Shown here piece by piece: positions 10,896 to 22,439 of a stretch of DNA of 64,000 nt; positions within the stretch are counted from its first letter, which is position 1; each line of letters opens with the position of its first letter. The notes beneath the pieces are model-generated. The model was not told the DNA's origin. It made no database searches and saw only the letters and a list, made by a program, of their open reading frames with translations. The position numbers and the translations under genes were made by a program. Origin of the DNA: Pictodentalium vernedei (Eukaryota > Mollusca > Scaphopoda > Dentaliida > Dentaliidae); assembly GCA_031216915.1 (NCBI GenBank), contig CM062293.1, positions 149,676,285 through 149,740,284 on the forward strand, written 5' to 3'.

Positions 10896-11246
10896 TAGCA
10901 AGAGCGAATCGATGCCAAATGTCCCGACTGGAAAAATATCGGGAGTGTCACAACCCATACAACCCCATCCCTTAGTTTCATCTCTGCTATCTGGCACTAC
11001 ATTTGCACATCCACATATCATTAATTTCTATCTCACAATTCTTAACAGTAACTCTAAAAATGCGAACAACTGAAAGTTTCTTTGGGCCTATTTATTTCAG
11101 CAAAAAGATAAAACGTGTTTAAAACAGACATACAGTATTCAAGGTATTGACAAAACAGTCCATGTATTGAATGGCAAAGAAATGCGAAGGTTTCTGCTTT
11201 TATCCAACAACTTTCGGTCCAACAAACGGCCTCTGGATATGATATA
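10896..11246. other. no feature recognised
   Basis: A/T-rich spacer between two MITEs with no coding or RNA signal. Confidence 0.35.
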
Positions 11247-11708
11247 GGTATCACTGAACTAAATATTTGAATTAGAAATACCCGCCTTCAAATGTTGCAC
11301 TCTGAAGTAATGCAATCTCAAAAAATAAACAGCCTTGGGAAAATAAATTGTTTCATTAAACGTTTGAAGCATTCTATTGACATCTTGCATTATTGATGAT
11401 TATTGCAGATAAAAAAGAGGGTGATTTGATGATTTTTGGACCTAAAAAATACAATTTACATTTGGTGTGTTTTTGTAGGGAATTCCTTGAAAAATATGTG
11501 CACGTGACCGGTACTTCCCTTGCTGTCAATGTTATGTTTCTCTCTTATTTATTGCATGACCTCCTGTTTTGGGGTCAGAAAAGGTTGTCTGAAGGGCTAT
11601 ACTTGACAAAGATATTTGAATGCTAAAATTAAAGTGATGCGACCATAGTTTTTTTGCCTGAACGTTATAATGGTCGCCTGTGGGGAAAATATTTAGTTCC
11701 GTGATACC
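11247..11708. mobile_element. GGTATCAC-ended MITE, copy 2
   Basis: Near-identical to 8321-8780, from GGTATCACTGAACTAAAT to the inverted end GTGATACC at 11708. It differs by scattered substitutions and small indels. Two copies within 3 kb in the same orientation could reflect local transposition or segmental duplication; the flanks differ, which favours separate insertion. Confidence 0.82.
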
Positions 11709-12653
11709 ATAACATGCTGCATCCAAAACAGTTGTAGATGGAATACAGATTTACTGTAAATTGGTAAACGTTAGCACATTCTCATACGTAAACGCCCAGC
11801 CCTTATATCACGTTTGACATGAGCTTGATGGTAATAAGGATTTTTTTTTGCAATGCATAGCTGAATCTCAATTGAAGGGGACTAAAACGATTTATGTGAA
11901 TTTTTTAGTTCTTCAAAAACAGTGATGTAGAGCTGCCATATGGTGTTGATTGGATACACAGCGAACGGGTGCTTCAAAACGAAAGTTTTTGTTCGTGCAA
12001 ACCATCCGAAAACTGCCATACATTCCCATATCTGACACAACGCGGTACACTGTAGACAAAAATGACAGAAATACAAATTTATCGTGTGATATAACTCGGT
12101 GCAGCTGGCGTTCAGTTCCAGTTGTGGTAATATATATATATATTTATTTGGGACGGATTCCGAACAAGTCAAAAAGATCTGGAAACGCTAACCATCCACT
12201 TAAAAATTACCGTTCGAATTACGATAAAACGACTGGCATTTAACTGCACGTCTTACATAAGTACGGTAAAATACGTTATTGAACCATTTGACAATGCCGA
12301 CCTTTTTTATCGATCTTGAAGCAAAACGGAGGAACTGATAGTTAGTTCCACTTTATTATCCCAGCTGACATTTCAGCTGACAGGTAGAATGAACTAATAA
12401 ACAAAACCTTCAACCTGCAGTTGTATGCCCTATTTGTTTATTGAAAAATGTGAATGTTAATTTTTGCACACAGTGTGGTTGTATAAGCGTTAACGAATAA
12501 TTAATGTGTGTAACTGGCTGAAAGAGTTCAGGAGTTTAATAGCTGGATAGGATCCTCATCCTACTCATTACAGGGTTTGGAGAAGTAATGAGATATGTAC
12601 AAATGAAGACATACTACAATTCGAAAAATAAACATGGGACAATATTTTCTTAC
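11709..12653. other. intron/downstream of Ig gene; nothing recognised
   Basis: Follows the visible Ig2 exon on the minus strand. A short (AT)n stretch lies at about 12130-12142. I searched for the second half of Ig2 (a G-x-Y-x-C exon) in the minus frames and did not find it here or further left, so the remaining exons probably lie outside the window. Confidence 0.35.
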
Positions 12654-12806
12654 TTTCTCTCCTGGAATCATCTCCAAATAATGGTCGTCTGTACCAATTT
12701 ACTGTTACTGGTGGTACACCTGTCACGTTACATACCAGAGTGACGGTGTCTCCTTCTCTTGTAGTTGTATCGTCACTCGATAAATGATCTATTATTCGCG
12801 CTGCAA
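12654..12806 (-). CDS. lachesin/IgLON-like protein, exon for first part of Ig domain 2
   Basis: A 153-bp minus-strand exon preceded by the acceptor TTGTGTATTCCAG (plus 12807 upward) and followed by the strong donor GTAAGA (plus strand, at and below 12653). It encodes VAARIIDHLSS, then TREGDTVTLVCNVTG with the first Ig cysteine, then VNWYRRPLFGDDS with the conserved Trp. The one base carried over from the preceding exon completes the first Val codon, so the splice joins LDVL to VAARIIDHL, the usual Ig1-Ig2 linker of lachesin-type proteins. It ends in phase 1. The family comprises secreted or GPI-anchored neuronal and epithelial adhesion proteins with two to three Ig domains. Only the N-terminal half of this domain is present; the second cysteine exon is missing from the window. 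Confidence 0.85.
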
Positions 12807-12832
12807 CTGGAATACACAAATTATCTTCGTCA

Positions 12833-13095
12833 GTACTGTATAATACAGCCACCGTGGTCTGGTCACTTTCCACGGGTGGACAATATTTCCACGGGTGCAA
12901 TAATATTAGATACCAAACTTTAATTTTGGGAATAATCATAAAAAATTAAGTAATGAAGCACAAGGTACAACCCGCTGCTTCATTAATTAAAATTTGGCAG
13001 ATGGTGATTTTTTTTTTATTTTCTGATAGACGCATGCGTGGACATCACTGCCCACGCGGGGATTACGATCAGTCCACGGCAACTGTACTGTACCT
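12833..13095. mobile_element. MITE with TACAGTTGCCGTGG ends (copy A)
   Basis: Sits in the intron between the two Ig exons. The left end near 12840-12862 (TACAGCCACCGTGGTCTG) is the inverse of the right end (CAGTCCACGGCAACTGTA) at about 13070-13090. The centre holds the family's palindrome (TTAATGAAGC...GCTTCATTAAT) and the right part the hairpin GCATGCGTGG..CCACGCG. Other copies are at 16156, 29532 and 39186, with a fragment at 33424. Confidence 0.78.
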
Positions 13096-13425
13096 AACAA
13101 ATCGAAAGTATCCAGAGGGAGGTACATACAAAAACACCACAAAGGTTTGTTTATTGATTTTCGCCTTGCCCCGAATGATCTGCACAGCACAAGCTTCAAA
13201 AACGTTTGATTAACTCAGGCAGTGTTTTGGTTCACACTCAGGAAACACCCCAAGTCCCATATACTAGATATACCAATTACTGAATGTTGTGACTATGCGC
13301 AGTAATTGTCTACGTACTTAGTGAAAATACTATTTTTCTCTGGGGTGGGGGGGGGGGGGATGGGGGTATTTCACCTAATATTATAGTATTCTATGAGAAA
13401 GTATACTTTGAAGTATGTTACTCAC
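13096..13425. other. intron; poly-G tract
   Basis: The intron segment adjoining the Ig1 donor contains a G-rich run at about 13341-13369. No other feature. Confidence 0.4.
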
Positions 13426-13630
13426 CTAAAACGTCTAAGTAAACTTTTAATGTTTTTATAGGTTCTGTATTTATCTGGCATGTATATTCTCCTCTATCAT
13501 TATATCGGACATTACGTATGTGTAAATTCCATTCTTTCTTGTATGGTCTCTCGAGGCTTATTCTCGTATCGTCGATGATCCTTCGATCTTGATGAGTCAA
13601 AACTGTCTGATACCTGTCCACCCACACTAC
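13426..13630 (-). CDS. lachesin/IgLON-like protein, exon for second half of Ig domain 1
   Basis: A 205-bp minus-strand exon with acceptor TTTAATCTTTGTAG and donor GTGAGT. It reads VVWVDRYQTVLTHQDRR, then TRISLERPYKKEWNLHIRN, then YNDRGEYTCQINTEPIK, ending KVYLDVL. The W in VVWVD, the DRG-Y-C motif and the INTEPIK string are hallmarks of the first Ig domain of lachesin, neurotrimin and DPR-type proteins. It starts in phase 0, fitting the exon at 58322-58428, and ends with one spare base, fitting 12654-12806. Its Cys pairs with the Cys in ILPCSV of the upstream exon. Alternative: another two- or three-Ig adhesion protein of the same superfamily; the broad assignment is secure. Confidence 0.9.
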
Positions 13631-14284
13631 CTACAAAGATTAAAATTATATTCTTGGAATAGACGAGTGAATGGTAGTGTCTTTTCTAATTGTTTATTTA
13701 TCACTATTTTCATCTAGTTGCCTAATTCATCGCGAAGCACATTTTCACAAATAACCAAAAGCCACACACCTTGGTGTGCCGACAGTCTGTCCACGTTATC
13801 GTTTCTTGTCAGATCTTAACCTCCCATACATACAGGAAACTAGGGCTGAATTAGAGAAAACAACTGATCACACGTCTTGCTGGTTTGAAGAATAAAACAT
13901 CGACTTGCTTAGGGCTGCGAGGTTTGGTTGGGCCTACTCTGTTACAACGTTAACAGGTTGACGTCATTTTTATGTTAACGTTTTTGTCTTTACAGCAAAC
14001 ACATCTGTATTGGCAGTTTTGTGCCCTTTTAGCAGACATTTATATAAATGCATATAATGTTATCACATAATCACCATCAAATAGCTCATTAAGAAAAATA
14101 CCCTTAACACTTCTAATACGCCAATGACGTCAGGAGTCAACACCGACGTCGTAACGTTGTGGGTTGGTTTCGGAAGGACACATGAATCAATCTCCTCTTA
14201 TTTTTCATTAAATGCCTTCCTAATGCAAACAACGGACTAAATATATTTGCAGAAAACATTTACCAAATAACTAAATATTTCCAT

Positions 14285-14464
14285 TTTTGTCTCGAAAACT
14301 TTGCCTATGGCCGCTCACTGGAACGACCTTGTCGAGGTCGTTCCAGTGAGGGCCACTTAGGTATGTTTCTGATGCAAAATTCCAAAAAATTAATACAATT
14401 GTGTTAGAGATTTTTATGAACAGCGCTGGACAATTTGAGTCGTCATGTTAGGTAAAAAGTTTAA
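14285..14464. mobile_element. partial TTAA MITE with central palindrome
   Basis: A near-perfect dyad at 14309-14353 (GCCGCTCACTGGAACGACCT, 5-base loop, complement) corresponds to the central palindrome of the TTAA family. It is followed by GAACAGCGCTGGAC and GTTAGGTAAAAAGTTTAA at 14448-14464, matching the family right end with one substitution in CCCTTT. The left end was not identified. Confidence 0.55.
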
Positions 14465-14759
14465 TTACACATCATGTGATAAAAATAATCGGAATTTTGT
14501 CACGATCTGACATAACATTTCTGAACATCGTTCACAAAAATCGTTTGTGCCTCGGTAAACTTCGGCTCAGATCGATTTTAGTGGACTCGATACAGAAATT
14601 TCATATAAAATCGCGACTCATTAGAGATCCTCAATCAATTACGCGTTTCCAGTTGTCACCAAGAAATCTTCTTGCTTCCGTGTCTTTAAAAATACTGCAT
14701 CTAAACAGATGAAGCCAAGTTGGACATGAGAGGGATATTGTTGTTTCGTGTCACACAAC

Positions 14760-15640
14760 TTGCAGAACCTGCGCAGTTATCAAATTTAAACGAAAGGTGT
14801 TTCCCGTAGTATTTTCATACAAATCACCTGGTGATACCCTTAGATTTTAATATTGTTGGAGATTCTCGATTTTGCCGGTCATAAATACCATGTCACCCTT
14901 TTACTACTGCAGCGGTAGCTGGGCGGATAAAGGCATGGGTGTTGAGAGGTCTTGCGATCGATCCAAGGGCACACAATTTCCCGAGAACACTGGTTCGGTT
15001 CTTGTTATGGTTAGGTAAAACCAAATTCACACGAACGGTAGATCAGTTAAATAAATTCTTCCGATATTCGAATTTACAGATGACATATCGGTCTGAGTCT
15101 ATTTGCGCCAATCGGTCAGGAACGCAACGGAAAGTCAACTCCAGACTGAAAGGCGAGATTGACCCGGTATAACTTCAGGTCTTATCTGAAGTTTCCCCAT
15201 TAAAATAATAATAATATGTTCTTGTAGTATTTCCATACACATGGTCACAACAATGGAATACTATTAAACTTTACTGCTGTTAGTGATGCTATAACTTGTA
15301 GGTCACACATTCCTCTCCGACCCTTCATCTATGTCTGAGACTGGCGAGCGGGTTGGTAAATGTATTGGTGTGGACTGTGGAGTGGTATCGCGGTCAATTC
15401 CAGGGTAAAACATTTCCCCGAAATGCTCGTTCGGTTCTCGTAAAGGTTAGGTAAAACCAAATTCAAACGAATGGTTGACCGGTAAGAAAATCTTCCGATG
15501 ATGGAAATTACCGATTGAAAATCGGTCTGTGCGTTTATGTGATAAACGGTTTTATACATAATATAAAGTCTACCCCAATATGAAAGGCGTCTGATCGAGA
15601 TTGACCAAGTATAAGGTCATGTCTTGTCTTACGTTTCCCC
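14760..15640. repeat. ~430-bp imperfect tandem duplication
   Basis: Two diverged units, about 14780-15190 and 15210-15640, share this order of words: GGTTCGGTTCT, GGTTAGGTAAAACCAAATTC, AACG(G/A)NNGNNCNG, CTTCCGAT, ATCGGTCTG, AAAGGCG, GATTGACC and GTTTCCCC. A third, weaker relative lies at 14500-14620 (CCTCGGTAAACTTCGG). Non-coding. Confidence 0.6.
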
Positions 15641-16155
15641 GTTAATAATAAGCTGTTTAGTGACACATTGCTGGAAAAGGCTTCCAGAGACTTCCCAACA
15701 GTGTGTAACCTAAACGCCTTTTGATAGCAAAACTAGGATGTATTTTTCTGTTTTGAAAAAATTAATCGAGTGTAGCTAGTGATAATCGCAAATACATGCC
15801 AGTACAGGAGATAATTGTAAATATTATGGTCATCATACTACATGTATTGGTGTTGGCAGAATAAATACATTTAGTTGTGATGCCGTGTAACAGTACAAGA
15901 TTACGAGTGGGGCTATTGTTTTAACAATTTTGCTTCTCTGAATGACAGGATAACTTGCACAAGCGGCATCTGAGAACTGTTAATATAAGTTGTAGAAATT
16001 CAAATTTTTCGCCAGTTTTTGTAAAATGAATAAATTAAACAAACAAAAACAAATTCAAACAAGGCACGAGTTGCAGACACATATACCAGTATTTTGCTTG
16101 ACATTCCAGTTAGAACACGGCGAATGACTCTTTAACTCATAACAGTATGTGAACT

Positions 16156-16386
16156 TGTCACTTTTCATGATTGGGCAATATTTCCACGACGCAATAATAT
16201 TAGATTCAAAACAATAATTATAGAAATATTCATCAAATATTTAATTAATGAAGTACCGGGTACAACTCGGTGCTTCATTAATACAATTTTTGCTGATGAT
16301 AATTTGTATTACCTGTAAACGCATGCGTGGACATCACTGCCCACGCGTGGATTACGACCAGTCCACGGCGACTGTACTGTACATAA
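16156..16386. mobile_element. MITE with TACAGTTGCCGTGG ends (copy B, left-truncated)
   Basis: Begins within the family at GGGCAATATTTCCACG and ends with CCAGTCCACGGCGACTGTAC at about 16380. It retains the central palindrome ATTAATGAAG...GTGCTTCATTAAT and the GCATGCGTGG/CCACGCG hairpin at about 16320-16350. Confidence 0.72.
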
Positions 16387-16389
16387 CGC

Positions 16390-17370
16390 AACTGGATAAC
16401 GACAAGGACACAAACAGATTTTAATAACTAAATGGTTTGAATTTTGCCTCCAAAGCATGTAGCTTATGATCCCTGTCATCATGGGCCCTAAGCTACGTTT
16501 TGGGGCCAAATATTAAAAAACAAATAATAAAATTTGGATTATATTTTCCGTGGCGTTTGCATGTAGGTTAAAGGTCAAAGGGTATAAAATATAACTTTGA
16601 GAGTATATATTTTATCGTATGATCGCGCAAAGGAGTGGAGAATGAAAAAGAAAGTTAGGACACGGGCCCCAGTGAATCATTTTATTATCGAGCTAACATA
16701 ACGCAGTCATTTCACTCATGGTTCGATGTGGGGTCGTTAGATCTTAGAAAATGTTAACAAATTAAATGTCTCCATTGCATTGTACCACGTTCGTTGATTG
16801 GCACAGCCACAAATGTCCTATAAAAGAAAGTGGATCGCCAATGAGAGTTTGCAGCAAATAATCAATGTGATATTTCAGCGGCTTGTAAACAGTGTATTAA
16901 CAGGAGAACAAAATACACAAATGTCTTTTATTGGGATGTGATAAGATCAGTCGTCGGAAAGATGAAAATTCTATGATTCATTGGACATCCCTAGTGGTTG
17001 ATTAAACATAATCTAAAACGAGATTAAATTGATATGATTAAGTCTCCACGCCAATAACGGGTCTCGGCGTTCCAGTATAATAAAGTCATTTGTTTTCATT
17101 GCTCTTTCTTGTTTTACGGTTTATTCGCATCATAGAAGTTTGCAGCATACTCAATATCCCAACTTCGCAACGAATCTATTTATTGTTATTTCCCACTCTA
17201 AGTAAAACGCTTGCTAACCCATTCATCGCGGCGTTTCTGTTGTCGCAGTGATGAATGATATAACTTTTTATTATACGCTAAACGATAGATTATCGAAGAA
17301 ATTGTGGAAAGATAGAAATTGCATCCCACACTGTGGAGATACAGAAATTTTCACTTTCACTGTATCAATC
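16390..17370. other. no feature recognised
   Basis: A/T-rich intronic DNA. No ORF or repeat was recognised. Confidence 0.3.
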
Positions 17371-17372
17371 AA

Positions 17373-17439
17373 AATGGCGGCTTTCAACGCATCACTTCAA
17401 GATGAATACGAGCCAAATTATCACTTTTACGATCAAGTA
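17373..17439 (+). CDS. possible first exon of an unknown plus-strand gene
   Basis: ATG at 17373 lies in a good initiation context (CAAAATGGCG). It opens MAAFNASLQDEYEPNYHFYD and is followed by a possible donor GTAAAA. The peptide has one N-glycosylation motif (NAS) and no signal peptide. The frame stays open to 17583, but beyond 17497 it runs into a palindrome. No family was recognised. It may be a chance ORF in the intron of the minus-strand Ig gene. Confidence 0.18.
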
Positions 17440-17496
17440 AAATCACAAAATCATTTCATAGTACCAAACGCAAACCACTGGTCCTTAGATATTATT

Positions 17497-17635
17497 AGTT
17501 ATCCTTGTGTTTTCCAGAGTGTATGGGAATTTACACCGGTTTGGGAACTCATACACCCTGGGGCAAAGCCGAAGGGTGTATGAGTTCCCAGACCGGTGTA
17601 AATTCCCATACACCCTGGAAAATACAAGGATAACG
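17497..17635. repeat. near-perfect palindrome, ~60-bp arms
   Basis: GTTATCCTTGTGTTTTCC... to GGGAACTCATACACCCT is complementary to AGGGTGTATGAGTTCCC... to GGAAAATACAAGGATAAC, with only two or three mismatches. The loop is about 13 bases (17557-17569). An internal word GTGTATGGGAATTTACACC also appears twice within each arm context. It would extrude as a stable hairpin. Confidence 0.85.
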
Positions 17636-18265
17636 GATTTATTTCAAAGAATTTTGGTGTACTTAATACTTTAACCTAAATTGTGTGAAAAACAGACAGA
17701 AAATTTGTACTTTGTAAGTTTCTTTATAAAACCAGACAAATATGGATGTCATTGGAACTGGCTCAATGAGTGAAAATGTGAAAATGAAAACATCGAAAGC
17801 AAAATAAAGTCGGTTCACAGATAAATAAGTTAACAGAAAATGAGATAATATTTAAAAAACGACCATTCTCATCCACAACATTAACCCCGTCCCGTGGCCG
17901 TGTCGTCTTCAGAGCCTGTTATATCTAAATTGGTCAGCTTTATTTCGGTAAATCTTCAGACATCCTCACATGCTTCGACCTTCTTTAAAAAAGGTTTCTT
18001 CCAGTTGTTTTGCAAATCCTCCCAAATTTTAACTTATATTTTTACTATCAGAAATAGCCACCAAATGGTAGGCGTGAATGGACACCTGCCGAAACAAGCC
18101 CAGAGAGAAAAGATAACGAATGTAATTTTAGACTTCTTCCCAAAAGGTTGTTTTAATTTTTTATCGATCTATTTGATTATTACCGCTTCAAACAAAAGTA
18201 ACGGACTCGTCACCATTGGGATTTATCATCTGGAATAAAAAATGTTTATTTAAGTGTATTTTAAT

Positions 18266-18459
18266 ACACGGGGATGTGTAATAAACACAGAACGCGATGT
18301 TTGTTTGAATCTGTGGATGTTTTACATAACTCGTTGGAATGGCGTAGTCATATTTCGCTAGATCCTTCGGCACTCGCGAAGTATGACTACGCCAAACCAA
18401 CTCGTTATGCAGAACACCCACATATTCAAACACACACCGCGTTCTGTCTATTTCTATGT
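18266..18459. repeat. palindrome, family shared with 40890-41062
   Basis: The outer arm GTGTAATAAACACAGAACGCG (from about 18277) pairs with GCGTTCTGTCTATTTC near 18450. The inner arm GGAATGGCGTAGTCATA...TTCGC pairs with GCGAAGTATGACTACGCC. The element at 40890-41062 has the same outer word (GTGTAATAAACACTGAAC) but a different inner arm, so these are members of one foldback family with a variable core. Confidence 0.7.
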
Positions 18460-18489
18460 GGCTGTTAGTGGTTTTATTTGGAAACTCAG

Positions 18490-18600
18490 GTCCCCCCCCC
18501 GCCCCCAGTCCTTTTCTGCCCAGAAAGAATCAGGCAGGGTGTAACAGTTAAATAGACACAAAACTTCTCTAAGCCAAAACAGTAATCATGGAACAGAGGA
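18490..18600. repeat. short C-run and A/T-rich spacer
   Basis: A run of about 10 C at 18492-18501, then GCCCCC. Nothing else recognised. Confidence 0.3.
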
Positions 18601-18614
18601 TGAACATAGAGCAT

Positions 18615-18965
18615 AGGAAGCATTTCTACCCCATCCCATTCCTTTCAATAATGTTTAAAAGGAATGGGGTGGGACAGAAATGTTTCCGCAAAAATATCTT
18701 ATTCCCACAACATACTGTCTTGTTCCCACAAGATAATATCCTGTTTCCACAAGACAGATATCTTATTCTTACAAAAAATACCTATGGGAACAAAATATTA
18801 TATTGTGGGAACAAGATACATTGTTGTGGGAACTAGATATTTTTGGCGGCGGGAGCAAGATGTTTTTCTTGTGGGAATAAGATATTATGTTCTGAGAACA
18901 GGCTTTTGGAACAAAATATTATGCAAGATATTAAGTGAAAACAAGATATTTTCTCCCAAAATGTT
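18615..18965. repeat. palindrome plus two-orientation array of TTGTTCCCACAAGATA units
   Basis: At 18622-18682 CATTTCTACCCCATCCCATT pairs with AATGGGGTGGGACAGAAATG across an 11-base loop. Immediately after, 16-20-bp units of TTGTTCCCACAAGATA run in one orientation (about 18690-18770). From about 18780 they run in the opposite orientation (GGGAACAAGATATTAT) to about 18955. The array is thus itself a large imperfect inverted repeat. Confidence 0.7.
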
Positions 18966-19578
18966 ATTTTGCATGACCTCAATCATTCATCATGGCTGTC
19001 AGTGGGGCCCGAGTTAGTAAAGTAATTCGTTTCTTAAGTTTATATATTGCCATGAGCCTTGATTCACTCAACATTTATACCATGATTACCTATTCTACTA
19101 TATATAAAAAGCCTATGACATTTCTTTTAGCTTTACACACCAACTGTGGTGAACATGCCAGCAATGGGATTTCAATAGTTAAAATTTACACCTACGGAGG
19201 AACTACATCCAGGCTGACCTTTGGTGACGTCGACCTGAATACGAACTTGTCTAAACTTATCGCACGTCACCTCGCGAAGAGTGAAATGAAAGTGGCAATT
19301 ATTTATTACGTTTTTATATGAGTTTACCCCCATAAGACACCAAAAATTAACAAACATGCGTTGTCTCAAGTTAATAAAGCATCCATAACTCGAAATAGTA
19401 TGTTATTAAAATGAAAAATGCCCCGTTTCTTTTTCCATTTCGTTTCGGGGATAAAATTGACAGCGGAAGTATCGCCCGCTGATGCTCATGTAAACGAAAA
19501 CCGTTTCGTGCGCCTACTGCCCAATAAAATCAAGAGAAAATAACAGCGACCTCTCAATAATTTGACGATCATGGTATA

Positions 19579-19727
19579 AATAAAATATACCCAGAGTAGC
19601 TTGGTGTACCAAATGTTCACCACTCGTGGTGAAGAGGTGTAGACCGCTCGCCGAAGGCTCGAGGTTAACACCACTTCATTACGAGTGGTGAACATTTGAT
19701 ACACCAAGCTACTATGGGTATATTCTT
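19579..19727. repeat. long palindrome, ~55-bp arms
   Basis: ATATACCCAGAGTAGCTTGG... to GTTCACCACTCGTGGTGAAG pairs with CTTCATTACGAGTGGTGAAC... to CCAAGCTACTATGGGTATAT. The loop of about 35-40 bases contains a smaller hairpin (CTCGCCGAAGGCTCGAG). The minus-strand ORF that crosses it is a by-product. Confidence 0.8.
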
Positions 19728-20149
19728 CATATACACTGTTGTTAAATTCACAACAGATAATTGTAAACCTCTGTGGATGACAGAAATCAGAAATTTCCAT
19801 CTCAGAAAATTGATCTCTACATGAATTTCCACTGCGCAGTCCGTGAAAGTTCTTTTGTATTTTATGTGAGAAAATACTTTTATTGTCTCCGATAGTGCTT
19901 TTCCTGAACTTATGATCCAGTTGTAATATTTTCGTCTGAGAACCTGTCATGAAATCAAACTCGATCCATTCCTTTTGATACATTTATGATGAAACGGTGG
20001 CGAAACGCGGACCGAATAATGAGATACATGGCGTAACAATAACAAATAAATAGCTGGGTTGCGATGAGTCACAGAATATATGTGTATGCATAAAGGAAGT
20101 GTACATTCTGAGTTTCAAAAGTATCTACTGAATTTCATTTTCCACTATC

Positions 20150-20406
20150 ATTTGTCATCCTCACAAGGGCTGTTTCAGGCCTTTATACCCGAAGCCTGCC
20201 TTTCCTGCCCAGGGTAAAGCTACCGCCGAATTTAACAAAGTAAATGGTTGGTCATTAAATTTGTATAGTAGACCAATCAATATTTTTAACGTGCAGCCCT
20301 CTAGGCTGAAAAATTAATTTGTCTATCCCCAAATGATGAATATGGGCTCATCCACGTGTTGGAAGTGAACTATCATGGAATATACCATCAGGCTTCAAAG
20401 GGTTAA
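20150..20406. mobile_element. TTAA MITE, GGTAGACCAAT-core family
   Basis: The right end CTTCAAAGGGTTAA at 20393-20406 and the core AGTAGACCAATCAATATT...GTGCAGCC...AGGCTG match the complete copy at 55591-55831. The left end is degraded (CCTGCCCAGGGTAAAG at about 20200 resembles the CCGGCCCAG word of other copies). Confidence 0.6.
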
Positions 20407-21540
20407 ATGCAACATAGTCGAATGTTTGATCTCAACTTCTCACAGAAAGCACGAAACATGCCCCTGCGCTCTTCACTTCTTCCGACAAAGGGCGCATTGA
20501 GTTATGAAATCGATCAAATTAAAGGGATAAAAAGCTGTTAATTTGAAAAAAATAATCATTTGACGAAACCACATTTTCATTATGATGCAAAAAAATACTC
20601 TTACTTTTCAAATACCATTTGTATGAAATCCCCCTTCCGATTAAATAAATTAACTTCAAGGCGAGAATTTATAGACTTTTATAGACAAAAATGGTATGCA
20701 GCCATCACCAAGCTCGATATAGTTATCCGATCACTCATGGAAATGTCCGGGCATTCTTTGTAATTTGTTTTAAATAGAAGAATGGAAGAGAGGTTTGTGT
20801 ATTTGTATTATTAACTAGATGAGGGCTACAGTATGTTTGGTGGTCTGAAATTGTTCATCAAAATTTGTTTATTACAAATTATTGGAGAGCGCCCACAGGC
20901 ACTGTACAATAATTTGTAATTGAACAAATTCGTATAAACAAAATATTTTTTGCGTTTGACTGAAGATGGAACACGAGCGAGGAAAATGTTGGTCTTTGCA
21001 CTGGTAACCTCATTTTGAAAACCCTGATAGTGGGTTTTAGCACTCAACCAGTTAAGTAGACCCAGTGAAACAAAAGAACCAAGCCTGGCTTTTTGATAAC
21101 TCTTGCGTCTCTACATTTTGATTTTTGATGTTATTGATGATACATATAGCTGTGCATTGATCATAATAACTAGGTTTTATTGGAAGGATGACTGCGCTTT
21201 ATTCAAAATAATACAAAGTTAACGTTCTAATAATGCCCAATTATTGTTAAAATACATTTAATATACCTTTGTTGTTCATGGCGGTCATTCGTTTGGATAG
21301 CAGCGAGGGTAAAATCACTATTGTATATTCATAAATGACGCCACAATGTCGTGTATTGAATTGCACGGAATTTTTCCGACCACTTCAAGGCAACTTCGTT
21401 TATCTTTCGCTATGTCGTAACTTCTGAATGTTTTCGCGTTGCTTATGTCGTTTAACACTTTGCATACAGTGTTTTTATGTTCTTTCACATTGAATACAAG
21501 CAAAGTCGGAGAATCGACATTTTTTCCAAGTAGCGGCATA

Positions 21541-22101
21541 TTATTCCTTTAAACCCATTAAACGACTTGTTAGGAACGTTTCAACAAATGTCCCCACCTT
21601 CAACAGTTCAAAGTTATGTCCTCGGGCCCAACACGAAAATAAGTGCTGGAATAGGTATACTATTCTTGTGTAAATAATACTACTTTCGTAACTTCGTTCA
21701 AACTTCTTTACTCTAATTTGACTTTCTCTTGCTGGCACACAGAAAGCCTGATTGTATACATGGTATCCCAATACGATATATGTCCTTGTGGGATAATGGG
21801 AAGTGGCTTCTCTTATAAAAAGTACCATTTCACGCAATGGTATATTTCTAAATTTCCCTGTATACCAGCCATTTACCAGGATATTTCGAAACTGCTCCCT
21901 GGTATACCATAGTATTTCTTTTGTAAGGGCAATCACTCTGGAAATACCCTGGCACAACACAGTGATCACAAAAGCGGTCAAATCAATCAACGCAGTATCT
22001 CCTCCCAATCCGTGACGTTCGATGACGCGAGGGCTGTTACGCTGAATCTGTGTGTGAGGATGCAGTCGCAGCGCAATAGCTTTGACTTCACCAAACGCCA
22101 T
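21541..22101 (-). CDS. ORF with weak PPC/DUF296-like N-terminus, uncertain
   Basis: A 186-codon minus-strand ORF starting at ATG 22101 (context CATCATGG). The start MAFGEVKAIALRLHPHTQI resembles the VKA-ALRLHPG strand that opens PPC/DUF296 domains. Further on, TAFVITVLCQGISRVIAL has the shape of the following AFVLTCVGSVTRA-LRLA strand, separated by an unusual insert. The distal half (from about 21900) looks non-coding and contains repeated GGTATACCAGG words, so only the first ~180 bases may be a true exon or exon relic. Function unknown. Chance similarity is possible. Confidence 0.28.
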   Translation of the reverse strand: MAFGEVKAIALRLHPHTQIQRNSPRVIERHGLGGDTALIDLTAFVITVLCQGISRVIALTKEILWYTREQFRNILVNGWYTGKFRNIPLREMVLFIREATSHYPTRTYIVLGYHVYNQAFCVPARESQIRVKKFERSYESSIIYTRIVYLFQHLFSCWARGHNFELLKVGTFVETFLTSRLMGLKE

Positions 22102-22439
22102 GATGTTTCCCTTGCATAAAAACTAGTAACATTGTATCCACTTTCCAATCACGGCATTTGTTGTTTATCAAATATTAACTATATGAAAGTGTCAGTGACA
22201 CTGTAGCTCAACTTGTTTAAGACATGTACATGTATAGTCTGTGACACAGCAATGACAAACATCTAGGTAATGACCTGATAACAAAGGTACATATAAAGTA
22301 TTGTAACGGTCTGTACATAAATGCTGACCATAGCCTGTAACAAATATATAGGTAAAGTATTGTAAAAGTGGGGTGACAGTTAGATGCTAAACTAGAAAAG
22401 AAATCTTTGAGTCCCAGAGTGGGTCTGACTGAACCCAAA

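Noticed and set aside
19486-19983. 165-codon minus-strand ORF
   Set aside because: It crosses the long palindrome at 19579-19727, has no recognised domain or splice context, and its residues mirror the arms.
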